Shown: positions 49,498 through 58,856, numbered from the stretch's first letter. The stretch: DNA of 64,000 bases from an uncultured Clostridia bacterium (GCA_946555455.1 CAMNSU010000004.1:1-64000); one strand, 5' to 3'. Program-made: numbers and translations. The notes: generated by a model not told the origin, from the letters alone.

Positions 49498-50286
49498 ATG
49501 AGAATCATTGACTTTCATACCCATATCTATCCCGACCCATTGGCGCGCAAGGGCAGCCAAAGTATTTGCGAATTCTATGATTTGCAGTCGGATTTGGTGG
49601 GCAGCGCAGGAGCGCTGCTGGCGGAAGGAAAAAAAGCGGGCATTGAAACATTTGTGCTGCTGCCGGTTTCCATCAAACCGGAGCATGTGCACAGCATCAA
49701 TCAGTTCACCGCCGAGGCAGTAGGTCGTCATGAAGCGTTTGTCGGTTTTGGCACGGTGCATCCGGCAATGGAGCATTTGGTGGATACGTTAGCGGAAATT
49801 GAAACATTGGGACTAAAGGGCGTGAAAATCCATCCCGATACGCAGCGGTTCCCCATTGACGACGAACGAATGAATCCGGTCTATGACGCTTTGCAGGGAC
49901 GTATGCCTATCATGATTCACTGCGGCGACCCGCGCTATGACAATTCCCACCCGCGGCGGCTGAAAAAAGTGTTGAAAGAATTTCCGAAACTGACAGTCAT
50001 TGCCGCGCATTTGGGCGGCTGGTCTATCTTTGACACCGCATTCGAGTGCCTGAAAGACGAAAACTGTTTTGTGGATATTTCCAGCAGTATGATGTTCATG
50101 AGCAAAGAGCAGATGGAACAATATATCGCAGGCTATGGCGCAGACCGTGTGCTGTTTGGCAGCGATTTTCCGCTGTGGAGTCCGGCACAGGAGGTAGAAG
50201 CCTTTTTGAAACTGAATTTAAAGCCGGACGACAGGGAAAAAATCGCCTACCGTAACGCGCTTGGGATTTTGAACGGCACGGTTTGA
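49498..50286 (+). CDS. metal-dependent amidohydrolase (PF04909-type)
   Basis: A 262-residue TIM-barrel hydrolase or decarboxylase. Metal-site motifs are IDFHTHIYPD (residues 3-12), KIHPDTQRF, IMIHCGDPR, IAAHLGGW and FGSDFPLW. This is the amidohydrolase-2 group that includes decarboxylases acting on aromatic or small carboxylates; the substrate cannot be told. AAGGAG precedes the ATG at 49498. It has its own promoter. Confidence 0.85.
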   Translation: MRIIDFHTHIYPDPLARKGSQSICEFYDLQSDLVGSAGALLAEGKKAGIETFVLLPVSIKPEHVHSINQFTAEAVGRHEAFVGFGTVHPAMEHLVDTLAEIETLGLKGVKIHPDTQRFPIDDERMNPVYDALQGRMPIMIHCGDPRYDNSHPRRLKKVLKEFPKLTVIAAHLGGWSIFDTAFECLKDENCFVDISSSMMFMSKEQMEQYIAGYGADRVLFGSDFPLWSPAQEVEAFLKLNLKPDDREKIAYRNALGILNGTV

Positions 50287-50339
50287 GTGTGCGCTCATTC
50301 CGGCGTGGGACGGAGTTGTGCATGAAAAACGGTCAGCAG

Positions 50340-50630
50340 TTAAAAGTCCTTTGACGCAATCATTCGTTCTAAGGCGGATACCATTTCTTCGTCCGTCAGT
50401 CCGGCGGCGTTCCGGTGGTCGCCGTTGAAATCTATTTGTGTATCAATATCGCTTAAATCTACATCTTTCATATCGGAATCGCTTACGGCGACAAGGATTC
50501 TGAAATCTTTAGACGGTGTGCCGAAACATTGGCTTTTTGCAGTAAATTCACGGATTCCTGTTTTTTCGGCGATTGCCTCGCTGACGATTTCCAATATATC
50601 GTCCTCGTTTAGTTTAAAATATTGTATCAT
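50340..50630 (-). CDS. small acidic protein of unknown function
   Basis: A 96-residue protein MIQYFKLNEDDILEIVSEAI ... with a central beta-rich part (FRILVAVSDSDMKDVDLSDI) and acidic tail. No family recognised. GAAAGGAG precedes the ATG at 50628-50630; longer in-frame sequence upstream overlaps the next gene and is not used. Probably co-transcribed with the membrane protein gene upstream. Confidence 0.68.
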   Translation of the reverse strand: MIQYFKLNEDDILEIVSEAIAEKTGIREFTAKSQCFGTPSKDFRILVAVSDSDMKDVDLSDIDTQIDFNGDHRNAAGLTDEEMVSALERMIASKDF

Positions 50631-50689
50631 TCGGCGTGCTCCTTTCAGAATATTTTTCCTAACGCGCTTGGGATTTTGGGGGGAACGCG

Positions 50690-50887
50690 TTACCGGAATA
50701 AAGATATGATATAGATAACCAGAATGAATACCGTATTCCAATGGCTGATAAGATAAAACAGCAGGGAAGCGGCGGACAGCCAGATACAAGCTTTCCACTT
50801 CCGTTTGCACGCACATATCACATTTGCGGTTGCAAGAGAGAGTAATAATAACAAATAGAGTATTTGAAAAAATACAGATGGTGTCAT
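50690..50887 (-). CDS. small membrane protein
   Basis: A 65-residue protein with two predicted helices (VFFQILYLLLLLSLATANVICAC and ASLLFYLISHWNTVFILVIYIISLF). GTAGGAGG lies before the ATG at 50885-50887. It is followed by the 96-residue gene after 59 bases; the pair may act together. Function unknown. Confidence 0.65.
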   Translation of the reverse strand: MTPSVFFQILYLLLLLSLATANVICACKRKWKACIWLSAASLLFYLISHWNTVFILVIYIISLFR

Positions 50888-50959
50888 GCGACACACCTCC
50901 TACAGTGCATATATTTTTGCGGCGGCATAAGTGCCGCTATTATGATATTCGACGCGAAG

Positions 50960-51010
50960 CAGCGGTTTTCCTGCATGGCGTACGATATTCGACTTTCGTT
51001 TGCCTATGCC
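50960..51010. repeat. TAGGCAAAC repeat in inverted orientation
   Basis: The complement reads CATAGGCAAACGAAAGTCGA from 51008, matching the family at 5577. A second ATATTCGAC sits at 50945-50953. Confidence 0.5.
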
Positions 51011-51085
51011 GCATTTATTTTTGCGTCAAACGGAAACAGGGCGCAGCCGGTTTTGCGTTTCATTTCACGCAGGAACAAGAAAGAG

Positions 51086-51114
51086 TTGCTTTTTGACCGG
51101 CGCTGTGCTATACT
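51086..51114 (+). promoter_or_regulatory. promoter of the small gene-lgt operon
   Basis: TTGCTT (51086-51091), 17 bases, TATACT (51109-51114). Confidence 0.55.
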
Positions 51115-51174
51115 GGTAATCAATACATGGCGGCGGCTCGCGCGGCATATACTGGACTGTAGGGAGGGTCTGCC

Positions 51175-51369
51175 ATGAAATGGAACGGTAAAATCATCTG
51201 TCAACTGTTATATTCGCCATCTGTGTCCGGCAAAATTTGTCTGGCTTCGGCGGCAATGATTGCGGGCTGTATCTTTTTTCCGATAGTGTTTCGGCTGCTG
51301 CTCATTCCGCTGATTGTGCTGTTTGCCGTGACGCTGTTTTTGGTGGTGTTTCGTATTTTCTGCGACTGA
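51175..51369 (+). CDS. small membrane protein before lgt
   Basis: A 64-residue protein with a basic start (MKWNGKI) and two hydrophobic helices (LASAAMIAGCIFFPIVF, LLLIPLIVLFAVTLFLVVF). GGGAGG is 7 bases before the ATG. It ends 16 bases before lgt and is surely in the same mRNA. Function unknown. Confidence 0.68.
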   Translation: MKWNGKIICQLLYSPSVSGKICLASAAMIAGCIFFPIVFRLLLIPLIVLFAVTLFLVVFRIFCD

Positions 51370-51385
51370 GTAGGGAGGGCTGAAC

Positions 51386-52192
51386 ATGTATCCGATTCGG
51401 TTTCCGGGCGTCGGACTGGAATGTAGTATCAATCCGGTGGCGTTTTCGGTTTTGGGCAAACCGATTTATTGGTATGGTATCATCATTGCCATTGGGTTTG
51501 CGCTGGCGGTATGCTACGCGGTGCGGGAGGCAAAACGCGTGGGACTGAGCGGCGACGCTCTGATGGACTTGATACTCATTGGCGCGCCCACAGCCATTAT
51601 TTGCGCGCGGGCGTACTATGTCATTTTTTCATGGGACTACTATCGTCAGCATCTTGGTGAAATCATTGCCGTCTGGAAAGGCGGCATTGCGATTTATGGC
51701 GGGCTGATTGGTGCGTTTTCCGCGGCGGCGGTTTATACAAAAGTAAAAAAGATATCCTTAACAACGGTTTTGGACGTTACCGCGCCGGGCTTTCTTTTGG
51801 CGCAGGGAATCGGACGCTGGGGCAATTTTGTCAATCAGGAGGCGTTTGGCGGCGCAACGTCGCTGCCTTGGCGCATGGAACTGTTTTTACCGGAACAAAA
51901 CGCATATGTAGCGGTTCACCCGACGTTTTTATATGAATCTTTGTGGAATCTTGCCGGTTTTGGACTGTTGGTTGCTCTGCGCAAAAAGAAACCGTTTGAT
52001 GGATTTATATTCTGTGCCTATTTGTTGTGGTATGGTCTGGGACGCGTCTGGATTGAAGGGCTGCGTGCGGATAGCTTGTATCTGGGGCCGCTGCGCGTAT
52101 CCCAATGGCTGGCGGGTGCCTGTGTTTTGATTTGCACGGCTGTGATTGTACTGAAATTGTATCGCGGGAACCGTGACCGCGCCCGGAAATAA
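51386..52192 (+). CDS. lgt: prolipoprotein diacylglyceryl transferase
   Basis: Transfers diacylglycerol from phosphatidylglycerol to the lipobox cysteine of prolipoproteins. The 268-residue membrane protein has IYWYGIIIAIGF, KGGIAIYGGLIGA, the signature GRWGNFVNQEAFG (around residues 137-149) and HPTFLYESLWN. Length is typical. AGGGAGGG precedes the ATG. The next gene, pgsA, makes the precursor of its lipid donor. Confidence 0.96.
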   Translation: MYPIRFPGVGLECSINPVAFSVLGKPIYWYGIIIAIGFALAVCYAVREAKRVGLSGDALMDLILIGAPTAIICARAYYVIFSWDYYRQHLGEIIAVWKGGIAIYGGLIGAFSAAAVYTKVKKISLTTVLDVTAPGFLLAQGIGRWGNFVNQEAFGGATSLPWRMELFLPEQNAYVAVHPTFLYESLWNLAGFGLLVALRKKKPFDGFIFCAYLLWYGLGRVWIEGLRADSLYLGPLRVSQWLAGACVLICTAVIVLKLYRGNRDRARK

Positions 52193-52223
52193 GGCAAAAT
52201 TCTACTTTTTTTGGCATGAATAC

Positions 52224-52252
52224 TTGCAAAATCCACCTTTTTCCGTTATAAT
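52224..52252 (+). promoter_or_regulatory. promoter of pgsA
   Basis: TTGCAA (52224-52229), 17 bases, TATAAT (52247-52252). The leader holds two small hairpins, CCTTGC/GCAAGG near 52264-52285 and ACGCAG/CTGCGT near 52306-52322. Confidence 0.65.
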
Positions 52253-52348
52253 ATTTGCAAGAAACCTTGCGCTGCGGAGTGCAAGGATAAAAACGATTGT
52301 TACCACGCAGAATGACTGCGTAGTTTGATAAAACCGGAGGAAAATTCC

Positions 52349-52876
52349 ATGATAAAACGGATTCCCAACCTATTAACAACAGTCCGTCTGCTGCTTGTGC
52401 CGGTGTTTATCGTGATGTTTTTTCACGATCACATCACATCGGCAGCGATTTTTGTCATTGCCTGTCTGACCGACATTGTGGACGGATATATTGCGCGGCA
52501 TTTTGATGCGCAAAGCAAGTTTGGCACGATATTTGACCCGCTTGCGGACAAGCTGCTGCAAATTTCCGCCATCATTTGTTTATATATTGCGGACTTGTTC
52601 CCTGTCTGGGCGTTGGTGGTTTTGGTGTGCAAAGAATGTCTGCTGATTTTGGGCGGGGCAAATTTGCTGCACCACGGCGTTGTGGTGCCCGCCAATAAAT
52701 TTGGCAAAGTGTCCACTGTGGTACTGAGTTTATTTGTCATTTCCAGTATTTTGCTGGGGGATATTTTGCTGCCCTACATAAATTTGATTGCATTTGTCGC
52801 CATCATTCCGACGTTGCTGGCGCTGGCAAGTTATTGCCGCATTTTTGCAGGTATTCGTAAAGAGGAAAACCGTTAA
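52349..52876 (+). CDS. pgsA: CDP-diacylglycerol-glycerol-3-phosphate phosphatidyltransferase
   Basis: Makes phosphatidylglycerol phosphate. The 175-residue membrane enzyme carries the CDP-alcohol phosphatase motif D-x2-D-G-x2-A-R-x8-G-x3-D-x3-D in DIVDGYIARHFDAQSKFGTI followed by FDPLADKLLQ. NLLTTVRLLLVPVFIVMFF is the usual first helix. GGAGG precedes the ATG at 52349; an upstream TTG is unlikely. Confidence 0.93.
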   Translation: MIKRIPNLLTTVRLLLVPVFIVMFFHDHITSAAIFVIACLTDIVDGYIARHFDAQSKFGTIFDPLADKLLQISAIICLYIADLFPVWALVVLVCKECLLILGGANLLHHGVVVPANKFGKVSTVVLSLFVISSILLGDILLPYINLIAFVAIIPTLLALASYCRIFAGIRKEENR

Positions 52877-52980
52877 AGCGGAGCCGCGCAGAAACAAAAA
52901 ATGCTTTGTATATCGTGCATGTCACGGCGTAAAACGGCATGAGATATAGTGCTGCGCCCGTCTGTGAATGTAGAACCGTA

Positions 52981-53015
52981 AAAGTCTTTTGCCATCACGG
53001 CAAAAGACTTTTTTT
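52981..53015 (+). terminator. terminator after pgsA
   Basis: A 13-bp stem (52981-52993 with 52999-53011), loop ATCAC, seven T. The sequence from here to 53186 shows no gene. Confidence 0.85.
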
Positions 53016-53186
53016 GTCGGCTGCTGCCGTGCTTGCGCCGAAGGGCGCTTTGGCATAAAGGGAGACTTTTGTTATAGTGGATTGTTGTAAAATGACGAAT
53101 AATGACAGATGTTGGGGAAAAGACGTGCTAAAAAAATACAGAAAAGTGTGGAATTTTTCTAAAATGTAAAAAAATATGGAAATCCA

Positions 53187-53215
53187 TTGCAATCCTTCAT
53201 TTTTTTTGCTATAAT
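53187..53215 (+). promoter_or_regulatory. promoter of the structured RNA
   Basis: TTGCAA (53187-53192), 17 bases, TATAAT (53210-53215). Predicted start near 53222. Confidence 0.7.
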
Positions 53216-53221
53216 AGAATT

Positions 53222-53780
53222 ACACCAGGAGGAGTCTGCCCTAAAACAACTCAAATGTAGTTTGATTTGCGGCAGGGCGGCATCATAACTTCTGGTTCTG
53301 TCCCCGAATGGGAACGGACGATCAAATTGCATGTCCTCTGATTTCAGGAATACATACGCCTTAGCGGGCGAGTCGGAGGAGACGTGCGCCGCATGCATAA
53401 AAGGACGTCTTTATCAATCCCAGTGGGACCCGGTCAAAAAATCCCCGAAAGGCGCAATAACATAATATATAGAAAAAACGGGGTATCAATGGAGTTTGAG
53501 ATCAATTTCGGCAACGGAATGGATCCTGTAAGACACAGGGGCATTGCCCCAGCCAGGAGACGACCGGTCTGGCGGAAGGTAATGACTTCGGCTTTCAGCT
53601 TAAAGCACCCAGGCAGAGGTCTTGTTACATATGAATACCATAGGCGAAATCTGAAAGCTGCCGGAGCATTCCATATTTGCTGCCGGCAGCTGGGTTTCGG
53701 GAGACGCGCGCCGGATGGGGCGTGAAACCTCACAAAATCATGAATCGGGAATAGATGATTTTTGACAGGAACAAAGCCGG
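53222..53780 (+). ncRNA. long, highly structured RNA or leader of unknown class
   Basis: About 560 bases without a credible gene but dense in hairpins: CTGCCCT/AGGGCGG-type pairing around 53237-53280, AGACGT/ACGTCT (near 53381-53411), CCCAGTGGG, CCTGT/ACAGG and GGGGCATTGCCCC (53524-53557), GCCAG/CTGGC, GAAG/CTTC, GCTTT/AAAGC and AGCTGCCGG/CCGGCAGCT (near 53657-53694) inside CGAAA/TTTCG. It precedes the 1671-residue surface protein gene with no obvious terminator, so it is either its 5' leader or a separate RNA. Size is in the range of OLE and ROOL RNAs, but I cannot assign it to any known class. Confidence 0.6.
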
Positions 53781-53840
53781 AAATCGGCTTATAACATAGT
53801 AGGGGGAATACGATATTTTAGTGGGAAGGGTGGAAATAGC

Positions 53841-56800
53841 ATGAAGAGAACACGCAAACGCGGCGTTGTTTTCATTTTGGCATTGGTGATGACGCTTAGC
53901 GTTATCACGCCGGCGGCAGCGCAGACGCCTGAAAATGATGTGGACGCGCATTGGGCAGCGACTTATATTTATCAAGCGGTCAGGGGTGGATTCGCGGATA
54001 TGCATGGCGGGCTGTTTGAACCGGACCGCGCTGTCACGCGCGCAGAATTTGCGCATATGATGACGGCAATGCTGGGGCTGTCGCGTGCAGGAGACAGCAC
54101 GTTTACGGATGTGGAAAAAGATAATCCGTATTATAAAGACATTCAAACGGCTGTTGCGGCAGGCATTTTGAAAGGGAAAGAAACCAGCAAATTCTATCCG
54201 GAGGGGGAAATCACCCGTCAGGAAGCGGGCGCGATTATCAGCCGTGTGGTTCCCAGCGCGGATATGCTAGATCAATCCTGTTTGGAGACTTTTCATGATG
54301 TGGATAAAATAGGGTCTTGGGCGCGGGAGGCGCTGGCAATCTGTAAAAACAAAGGATATATCATTGGTAATGAATTGGGATATATGAATCCGCAGGGACG
54401 GTTGACCCGTGCCGAAGCGGTTAAAATTTTGTGCGTCATACAGGACAGCGAGGACATTGTTCGTGAAGATGTGACGCTCAGCGGCAAAGACCCTGCATTG
54501 CAGAACAAAATCGTAGTGGGAAATGTGAACATTTCCTCAGCGGCAAAAGGCAATGTTTTGCTGCGCAACAATATCATTTTCGGCAGTGTAACGGCATCGG
54601 GCGGAGCCGGTTTGCGCGTGCAGGATTCGTGTCTGTCCTACCAGCTTATCATTCGCGGCACGCCTATTTCCTTTGAAGTGACGGCGACGGGACGCACGGA
54701 AATTGCATTGGTACGGCGCTATGAACTGCGCAGTGTGGTCAATCAGGCATTGGCTGTCGGCTTTAGCGGCGTAGGACGCGTTGAAAACAACTTTGCATCG
54801 ACCGCCGGTTCCGGCGGCGGTGGCGGTGGCGGCGGTGCAAGCAGACCGGATATACAGAACCAGCCCAATGCACAGCGTGTCACGCAGATGATTGAGGCGT
54901 TGCCGGAACCGGAAGCAGTTGAAAAGGCAACGGTAAATACCTATAAAGACAGTATTTGGGAAGCAAAAAAACGTTTAGACCAACTGACAAAAACGGAACT
55001 TGGCAGCGTTGATGGAGAACATCAGAAAAAATTGCAGTCATTGATAGATAAAGTGGGACAATATCTGGTGGTGATTCCGCAGGTGGAATCACCGGAAATC
55101 ATTTTGTCCGCAGGAGAAGCGGAATTTGTGTGGCGGTGTGATACAGTGCCGCTTTTGCAGCCGGAAACAACAAAACTGGTCTATGAATTGAAAGCGGACG
55201 CAGTAGGGCAGGAAGAAATTTCTGATATTCGCCGGATTATCGGTGCGGAAAAAGAAGTGGACAGCGCCTATGAAATCTATGTGCAGCGCGAAATCCACGC
55301 TGCCAAAATCCAAACGGAAATCCTCAGTGCAAACGGGCTGCCCTTGCAGCTTTCCATTCGGGAGGACCTTGCGAACAAAGCAGGGCTGGAGGTAGTATAT
55401 ATGGCGGCGGACGGGTCTTGCCGTCCACAAAATGCCATTGTCGTACGCCGCGGCGGACAGTATTTTCTGGAATTTCAAGCGACGGAAGAAACGGAGGAAC
55501 CTGCCGCAGGCAGAACTGTTTCCGGACAGTATGTTGTCACCTATGACAAACAGAGCGCTGCGCCGTCAGGGCGGTTTGAAACGCCGCAGCAGCTAAAGGT
55601 ACAAAAGGACAGCGAAAAACATGTGATTGTGTCTTTCCGCCCGGTGGAAGGCGCACAAAAATATTTGATATACATAACAAACACCCAGACAGCCGAAACA
55701 AGCTATTTTGAAACAGCACAGACAACACTGGATATCACAGACCGTCTCGGAGAAGGCGGCAGAACCTATCAGGTGCGAGTGGCGGCGAAAGCGCTTGGCA
55801 ATATGGCGACAAGCGCCTTGTCGGAAGCGGTTTCCGTTCAGACTGTTTGGGGCAAGCTTGCTGCGCCGCAGCAGTTGGATAGCATGAAACAAGACGGGAG
55901 CGTAACGGTATCGTTTGAAGCAGATCCGGCGGGACAATTGGTTCAAATCAGTTTGCTGCAAGCGGATACCGGTGCATTTATCGGGTCTATGACAACAGCA
56001 AAAGAGCAGGCGGATATCAGTGCGCTGCTCCTTTTAGCGCCGCCGGAAATACGCCGGTTCAAGGTATGCGCTGTGTCGCTTGGCACAGGATATTTTGATA
56101 CCTCCGACGCGGCAGATTTGCTGCTGGATCTTGACCAGTTCCGTTTGCGCTACAGCGCAGGAGAAAACGGCGCGGTGCTGGGAGAGACAGACCAGCTTGT
56201 GGCGCGCGGTGAAGATGGCGGAGAAGTGACGGCAAGGGGTAACACAGGATATCATTTTTTGCGTTGGAGCGATGGCGTGGAAACGCCCGTCCGGCAGGAA
56301 AAAAATGTGGAAAACGACGTTAATGTCAGCGCACAGTTTGAAATCAATACCTATCATCTGTCCTATACGGCAGCAGGGCAAGGAACGGTTGAAGGAACGA
56401 CCGACCAATATGTGCAGCATGGCGGAGACGGAACCGGCGTCAAGGCTGTGGCGGAAGAAGGATATGAATTTACGGGCTGGAGTGACGGTGTGCTGAGTGC
56501 GTCCCGTACAGATTTAGACGTAACAGGTGACATTATCGTGACCGCGCAGTTCCAGCGGAAACAATATACACTGTCCTATGCCGCAGGGCCAAACGGCAGC
56601 GTGCTCGGCGATGTGGCGCAGTCTGTGTATCACGGCGAAAACGGCACAGAAGTGGAAGCTGTCCCCAATGACACCTATTTGTGGCTGCGTTGGAGCGATG
56701 GTGTGATTGAACAAAAACGGCAGGAAAAAGACGTCCGGCAAGATATGGCAGTGACGGCGTTGTTTGCATCAGAAGTGGTCACTGTGCAGTATCTGGCAAC

Positions 56801-58856
56801 GGAATATGGTTCTGTCAGCGGTATTACCACGCAGCGTTTGCAGCCGGGAGAAACCACCATGACAGTGACGGCAGTACCGGATGAAGGCGGACGGTTTGTG
56901 CGCTGGAGCGATGGCGTGACAACGCCGGAGCGCAGCGATGTAGATGTGCGCAGCAACATGACGATAACCGCGGAGTTTGAGGTAGGATCGCATACAGTGA
57001 CATATATCGCGGGCGAACATGGGTCTATTTCCGGCGAAACAGTGCAGCGTGTGGAATATGGCGAAAATTCCAAACAGGTTGTTGCGGTGCCGGATGCACA
57101 CTATCATTTTGTGCAGTGGAGCGATGGATTTGAACTTCCGCAGCGAATAGACTATGAAGTGAAAGAAAACCGTACATGGACAGCACAATTTGCGCCAAAC
57201 ACCAATGCAGTGATTATCACCGGAGGAACCGGAAGCGCGACCTATGCCTATGGTGACACGGTAACAATAGAATTTACGCCGGTGGACGGACAGAGATTTA
57301 AGAATTGGAAAGTGACCAGCGGAAGTGTTACGCTGGCGGATGCAGCGGCGGAGAAAACAACATTTATTATGCCGGACAGCATTGTACGAATCCAGGCGGA
57401 ATTTGAATTCCGTTTGGGTACCTGCGGTCATGACGGCGACACAGTGGGTGCATTTTTCGAGGGAACCGGAACAGCGGAAGACCCGTTCAAAGTGACAACG
57501 CCGCAGCAGTTTATCCATATCAAACAGCATATCGGCGAAGGAAAATGTTATGTGCAGGAGAACGATTTGGATTTTGACGGCGTTGCATTTTCTCCGATTG
57601 GCGTAACCACGCCGTTCAAAGGTGTTTATGACGGCGGCGGAAACGTGGTAAAGAATGTAAAATATCAGGATAGTTCCAATACCATGGCGGCATTGTTCCT
57701 GCTCATGGATCCCGCCGGTGAAATTAAAAATGTCGTGACAGACGCTTCCTGTGCATTTGAGGCGCGTCTCTATGCGGCGGGCATCATTGCCAACGCAGGG
57801 AGCGGATTGGTGCAAAACTGCGTGAATAAAGCGGAGGTTACAGCAACTCAGGCTGCCGGCGGTATTACTGCCACAACAGCGGAGAAAAGCACAAAAGAAG
57901 TCGTGCGAAACTGCCGTAATGAAGGTACTGTCATTGCTACAGGCGAGAAACTCGGTAATTCCGGCGGTATTGTCGGCGTGAATGGCGCGGTAGTAGTTGC
58001 TTGCTATAACAGTGGGACTGTCACAGCGGCTAAATCCGGCGGCGGTATTGCGGGAGAAAACAAGGGCAGTGTGCAGCAAAATTATAATGCCGGAACGGTC
58101 TATTCCACCATTAATGCAGGCGGTGTGGTTGGCTTTAATACCGGTGCCGGTGTTGTGGATACATGCTATAATGCAGGATTGATTTATGGCGACACGGACA
58201 GCGGTGGGCTGGCAGGATATAACGCTGCGATGATGCGCAATATTTATAACGTGGCGCAGATTGGCGGCTGGAAAAAGACAACCGGCTACATTGGCGGTGT
58301 GATTGGCTATAACAATAAAGGGTCTGTTGTTTCGAGTTACAATATTGGAAAAGTGACAGGCACTACAAAAGCAAATAACGGCGGAATTATCGGTTATAAT
58401 AGACAATCCGGTACTTCCATTCAAAATAACTACTATCTAGAGGGGACTTCGGCAGGCGCAATCAGCGGAAAAGATCAGGTAGGCAAAGCAGAAATGCGCA
58501 GTCTGGATCAGATGATTATTCCATCGTTTGCGGCTTTACTAAACAACAGCGGCGCGGTTTGGGTGCTGGACGGAACGTTGTCCAATCCGACAGGATTTCA
58601 GTTCCCGCAGCTTAGTTTGCTGCCGCATATCGGATTTTTCCCGACGTTTGATGTGAGAATGGCAGTGAATCTGCCGCAGCCGGCGGACGAGGAACCGGCG
58701 CCGCCGGAGGAAGAGGTGCCGCCCCTTACGCCGGAGGAAACTTTACAGCCGGAGGAAGCGGAAGAACCTACGCCAAGTCCGCAGGTGACACCGGAGGAAT
58801 CACCGGCAGACGCGCCGGAAGAGACGGCACAGCCGGAAGAAACACCGGAAGCATAA
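53841..58856 (+). CDS. giant SLH surface protein with InlB-like and GLUG repeats (1671 residues)
   Basis: Signal peptide (MKRTRKRGVVFILALVMTLSVITPAAA), three SLH motifs at the N-terminus (about residues 30-210), a small beta region, a glycine run (about 324-333), a region with helical parts, two fibronectin-III-like domains (about 577-765), five divergent InlB B-type repeats of about 70 residues each containing RWSDGV or QWSDGF (about 769-1120) plus one weaker copy, a GLUG solenoid (about 1192-1530) and a Pro/Glu-rich tail. It is wall-bound through the SLH end, opposite to the other SLH proteins here. AAGGGTGG precedes the ATG. Adhesion or substrate binding is likely but unproven. A very long structured RNA precedes it. 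Confidence 0.85.
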   Translation: MKRTRKRGVVFILALVMTLSVITPAAAQTPENDVDAHWAATYIYQAVRGGFADMHGGLFEPDRAVTRAEFAHMMTAMLGLSRAGDSTFTDVEKDNPYYKDIQTAVAAGILKGKETSKFYPEGEITRQEAGAIISRVVPSADMLDQSCLETFHDVDKIGSWAREALAICKNKGYIIGNELGYMNPQGRLTRAEAVKILCVIQDSEDIVREDVTLSGKDPALQNKIVVGNVNISSAAKGNVLLRNNIIFGSVTASGGAGLRVQDSCLSYQLIIRGTPISFEVTATGRTEIALVRRYELRSVVNQALAVGFSGVGRVENNFASTAGSGGGGGGGGASRPDIQNQPNAQRVTQMIEALPEPEAVEKATVNTYKDSIWEAKKRLDQLTKTELGSVDGEHQKKLQSLIDKVGQYLVVIPQVESPEIILSAGEAEFVWRCDTVPLLQPETTKLVYELKADAVGQEEISDIRRIIGAEKEVDSAYEIYVQREIHAAKIQTEILSANGLPLQLSIREDLANKAGLEVVYMAADGSCRPQNAIVVRRGGQYFLEFQATEETEEPAAGRTVSGQYVVTYDKQSAAPSGRFETPQQLKVQKDSEKHVIVSFRPVEGAQKYLIYITNTQTAETSYFETAQTTLDITDRLGEGGRTYQVRVAAKALGNMATSALSEAVSVQTVWGKLAAPQQLDSMKQDGSVTVSFEADPAGQLVQISLLQADTGAFIGSMTTAKEQADISALLLLAPPEIRRFKVCAVSLGTGYFDTSDAADLLLDLDQFRLRYSAGENGAVLGETDQLVARGEDGGEVTARGNTGYHFLRWSDGVETPVRQEKNVENDVNVSAQFEINTYHLSYTAAGQGTVEGTTDQYVQHGGDGTGVKAVAEEGYEFTGWSDGVLSASRTDLDVTGDIIVTAQFQRKQYTLSYAAGPNGSVLGDVAQSVYHGENGTEVEAVPNDTYLWLRWSDGVIEQKRQEKDVRQDMAVTALFASEVVTVQYLATEYGSVSGITTQRLQPGETTMTVTAVPDEGGRFVRWSDGVTTPERSDVDVRSNMTITAEFEVGSHTVTYIAGEHGSISGETVQRVEYGENSKQVVAVPDAHYHFVQWSDGFELPQRIDYEVKENRTWTAQFAPNTNAVIITGGTGSATYAYGDTVTIEFTPVDGQRFKNWKVTSGSVTLADAAAEKTTFIMPDSIVRIQAEFEFRLGTCGHDGDTVGAFFEGTGTAEDPFKVTTPQQFIHIKQHIGEGKCYVQENDLDFDGVAFSPIGVTTPFKGVYDGGGNVVKNVKYQDSSNTMAALFLLMDPAGEIKNVVTDASCAFEARLYAAGIIANAGSGLVQNCVNKAEVTATQAAGGITATTAEKSTKEVVRNCRNEGTVIATGEKLGNSGGIVGVNGAVVVACYNSGTVTAAKSGGGIAGENKGSVQQNYNAGTVYSTINAGGVVGFNTGAGVVDTCYNAGLIYGDTDSGGLAGYNAAMMRNIYNVAQIGGWKKTTGYIGGVIGYNNKGSVVSSYNIGKVTGTTKANNGGIIGYNRQSGTSIQNNYYLEGTSAGAISGKDQVGKAEMRSLDQMIIPSFAALLNNSGAVWVLDGTLSNPTGFQFPQLSLLPHIGFFPTFDVRMAVNLPQPADEEPAPPEEEVPPLTPEETLQPEEAEEPTPSPQVTPEESPADAPEETAQPEETPEA

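Noticed and set aside
53384-53725. 113-codon frame inside the structured RNA
   Set aside because: No ribosome site, Arg/Gly-rich improbable protein, and the DNA is full of perfect hairpins.
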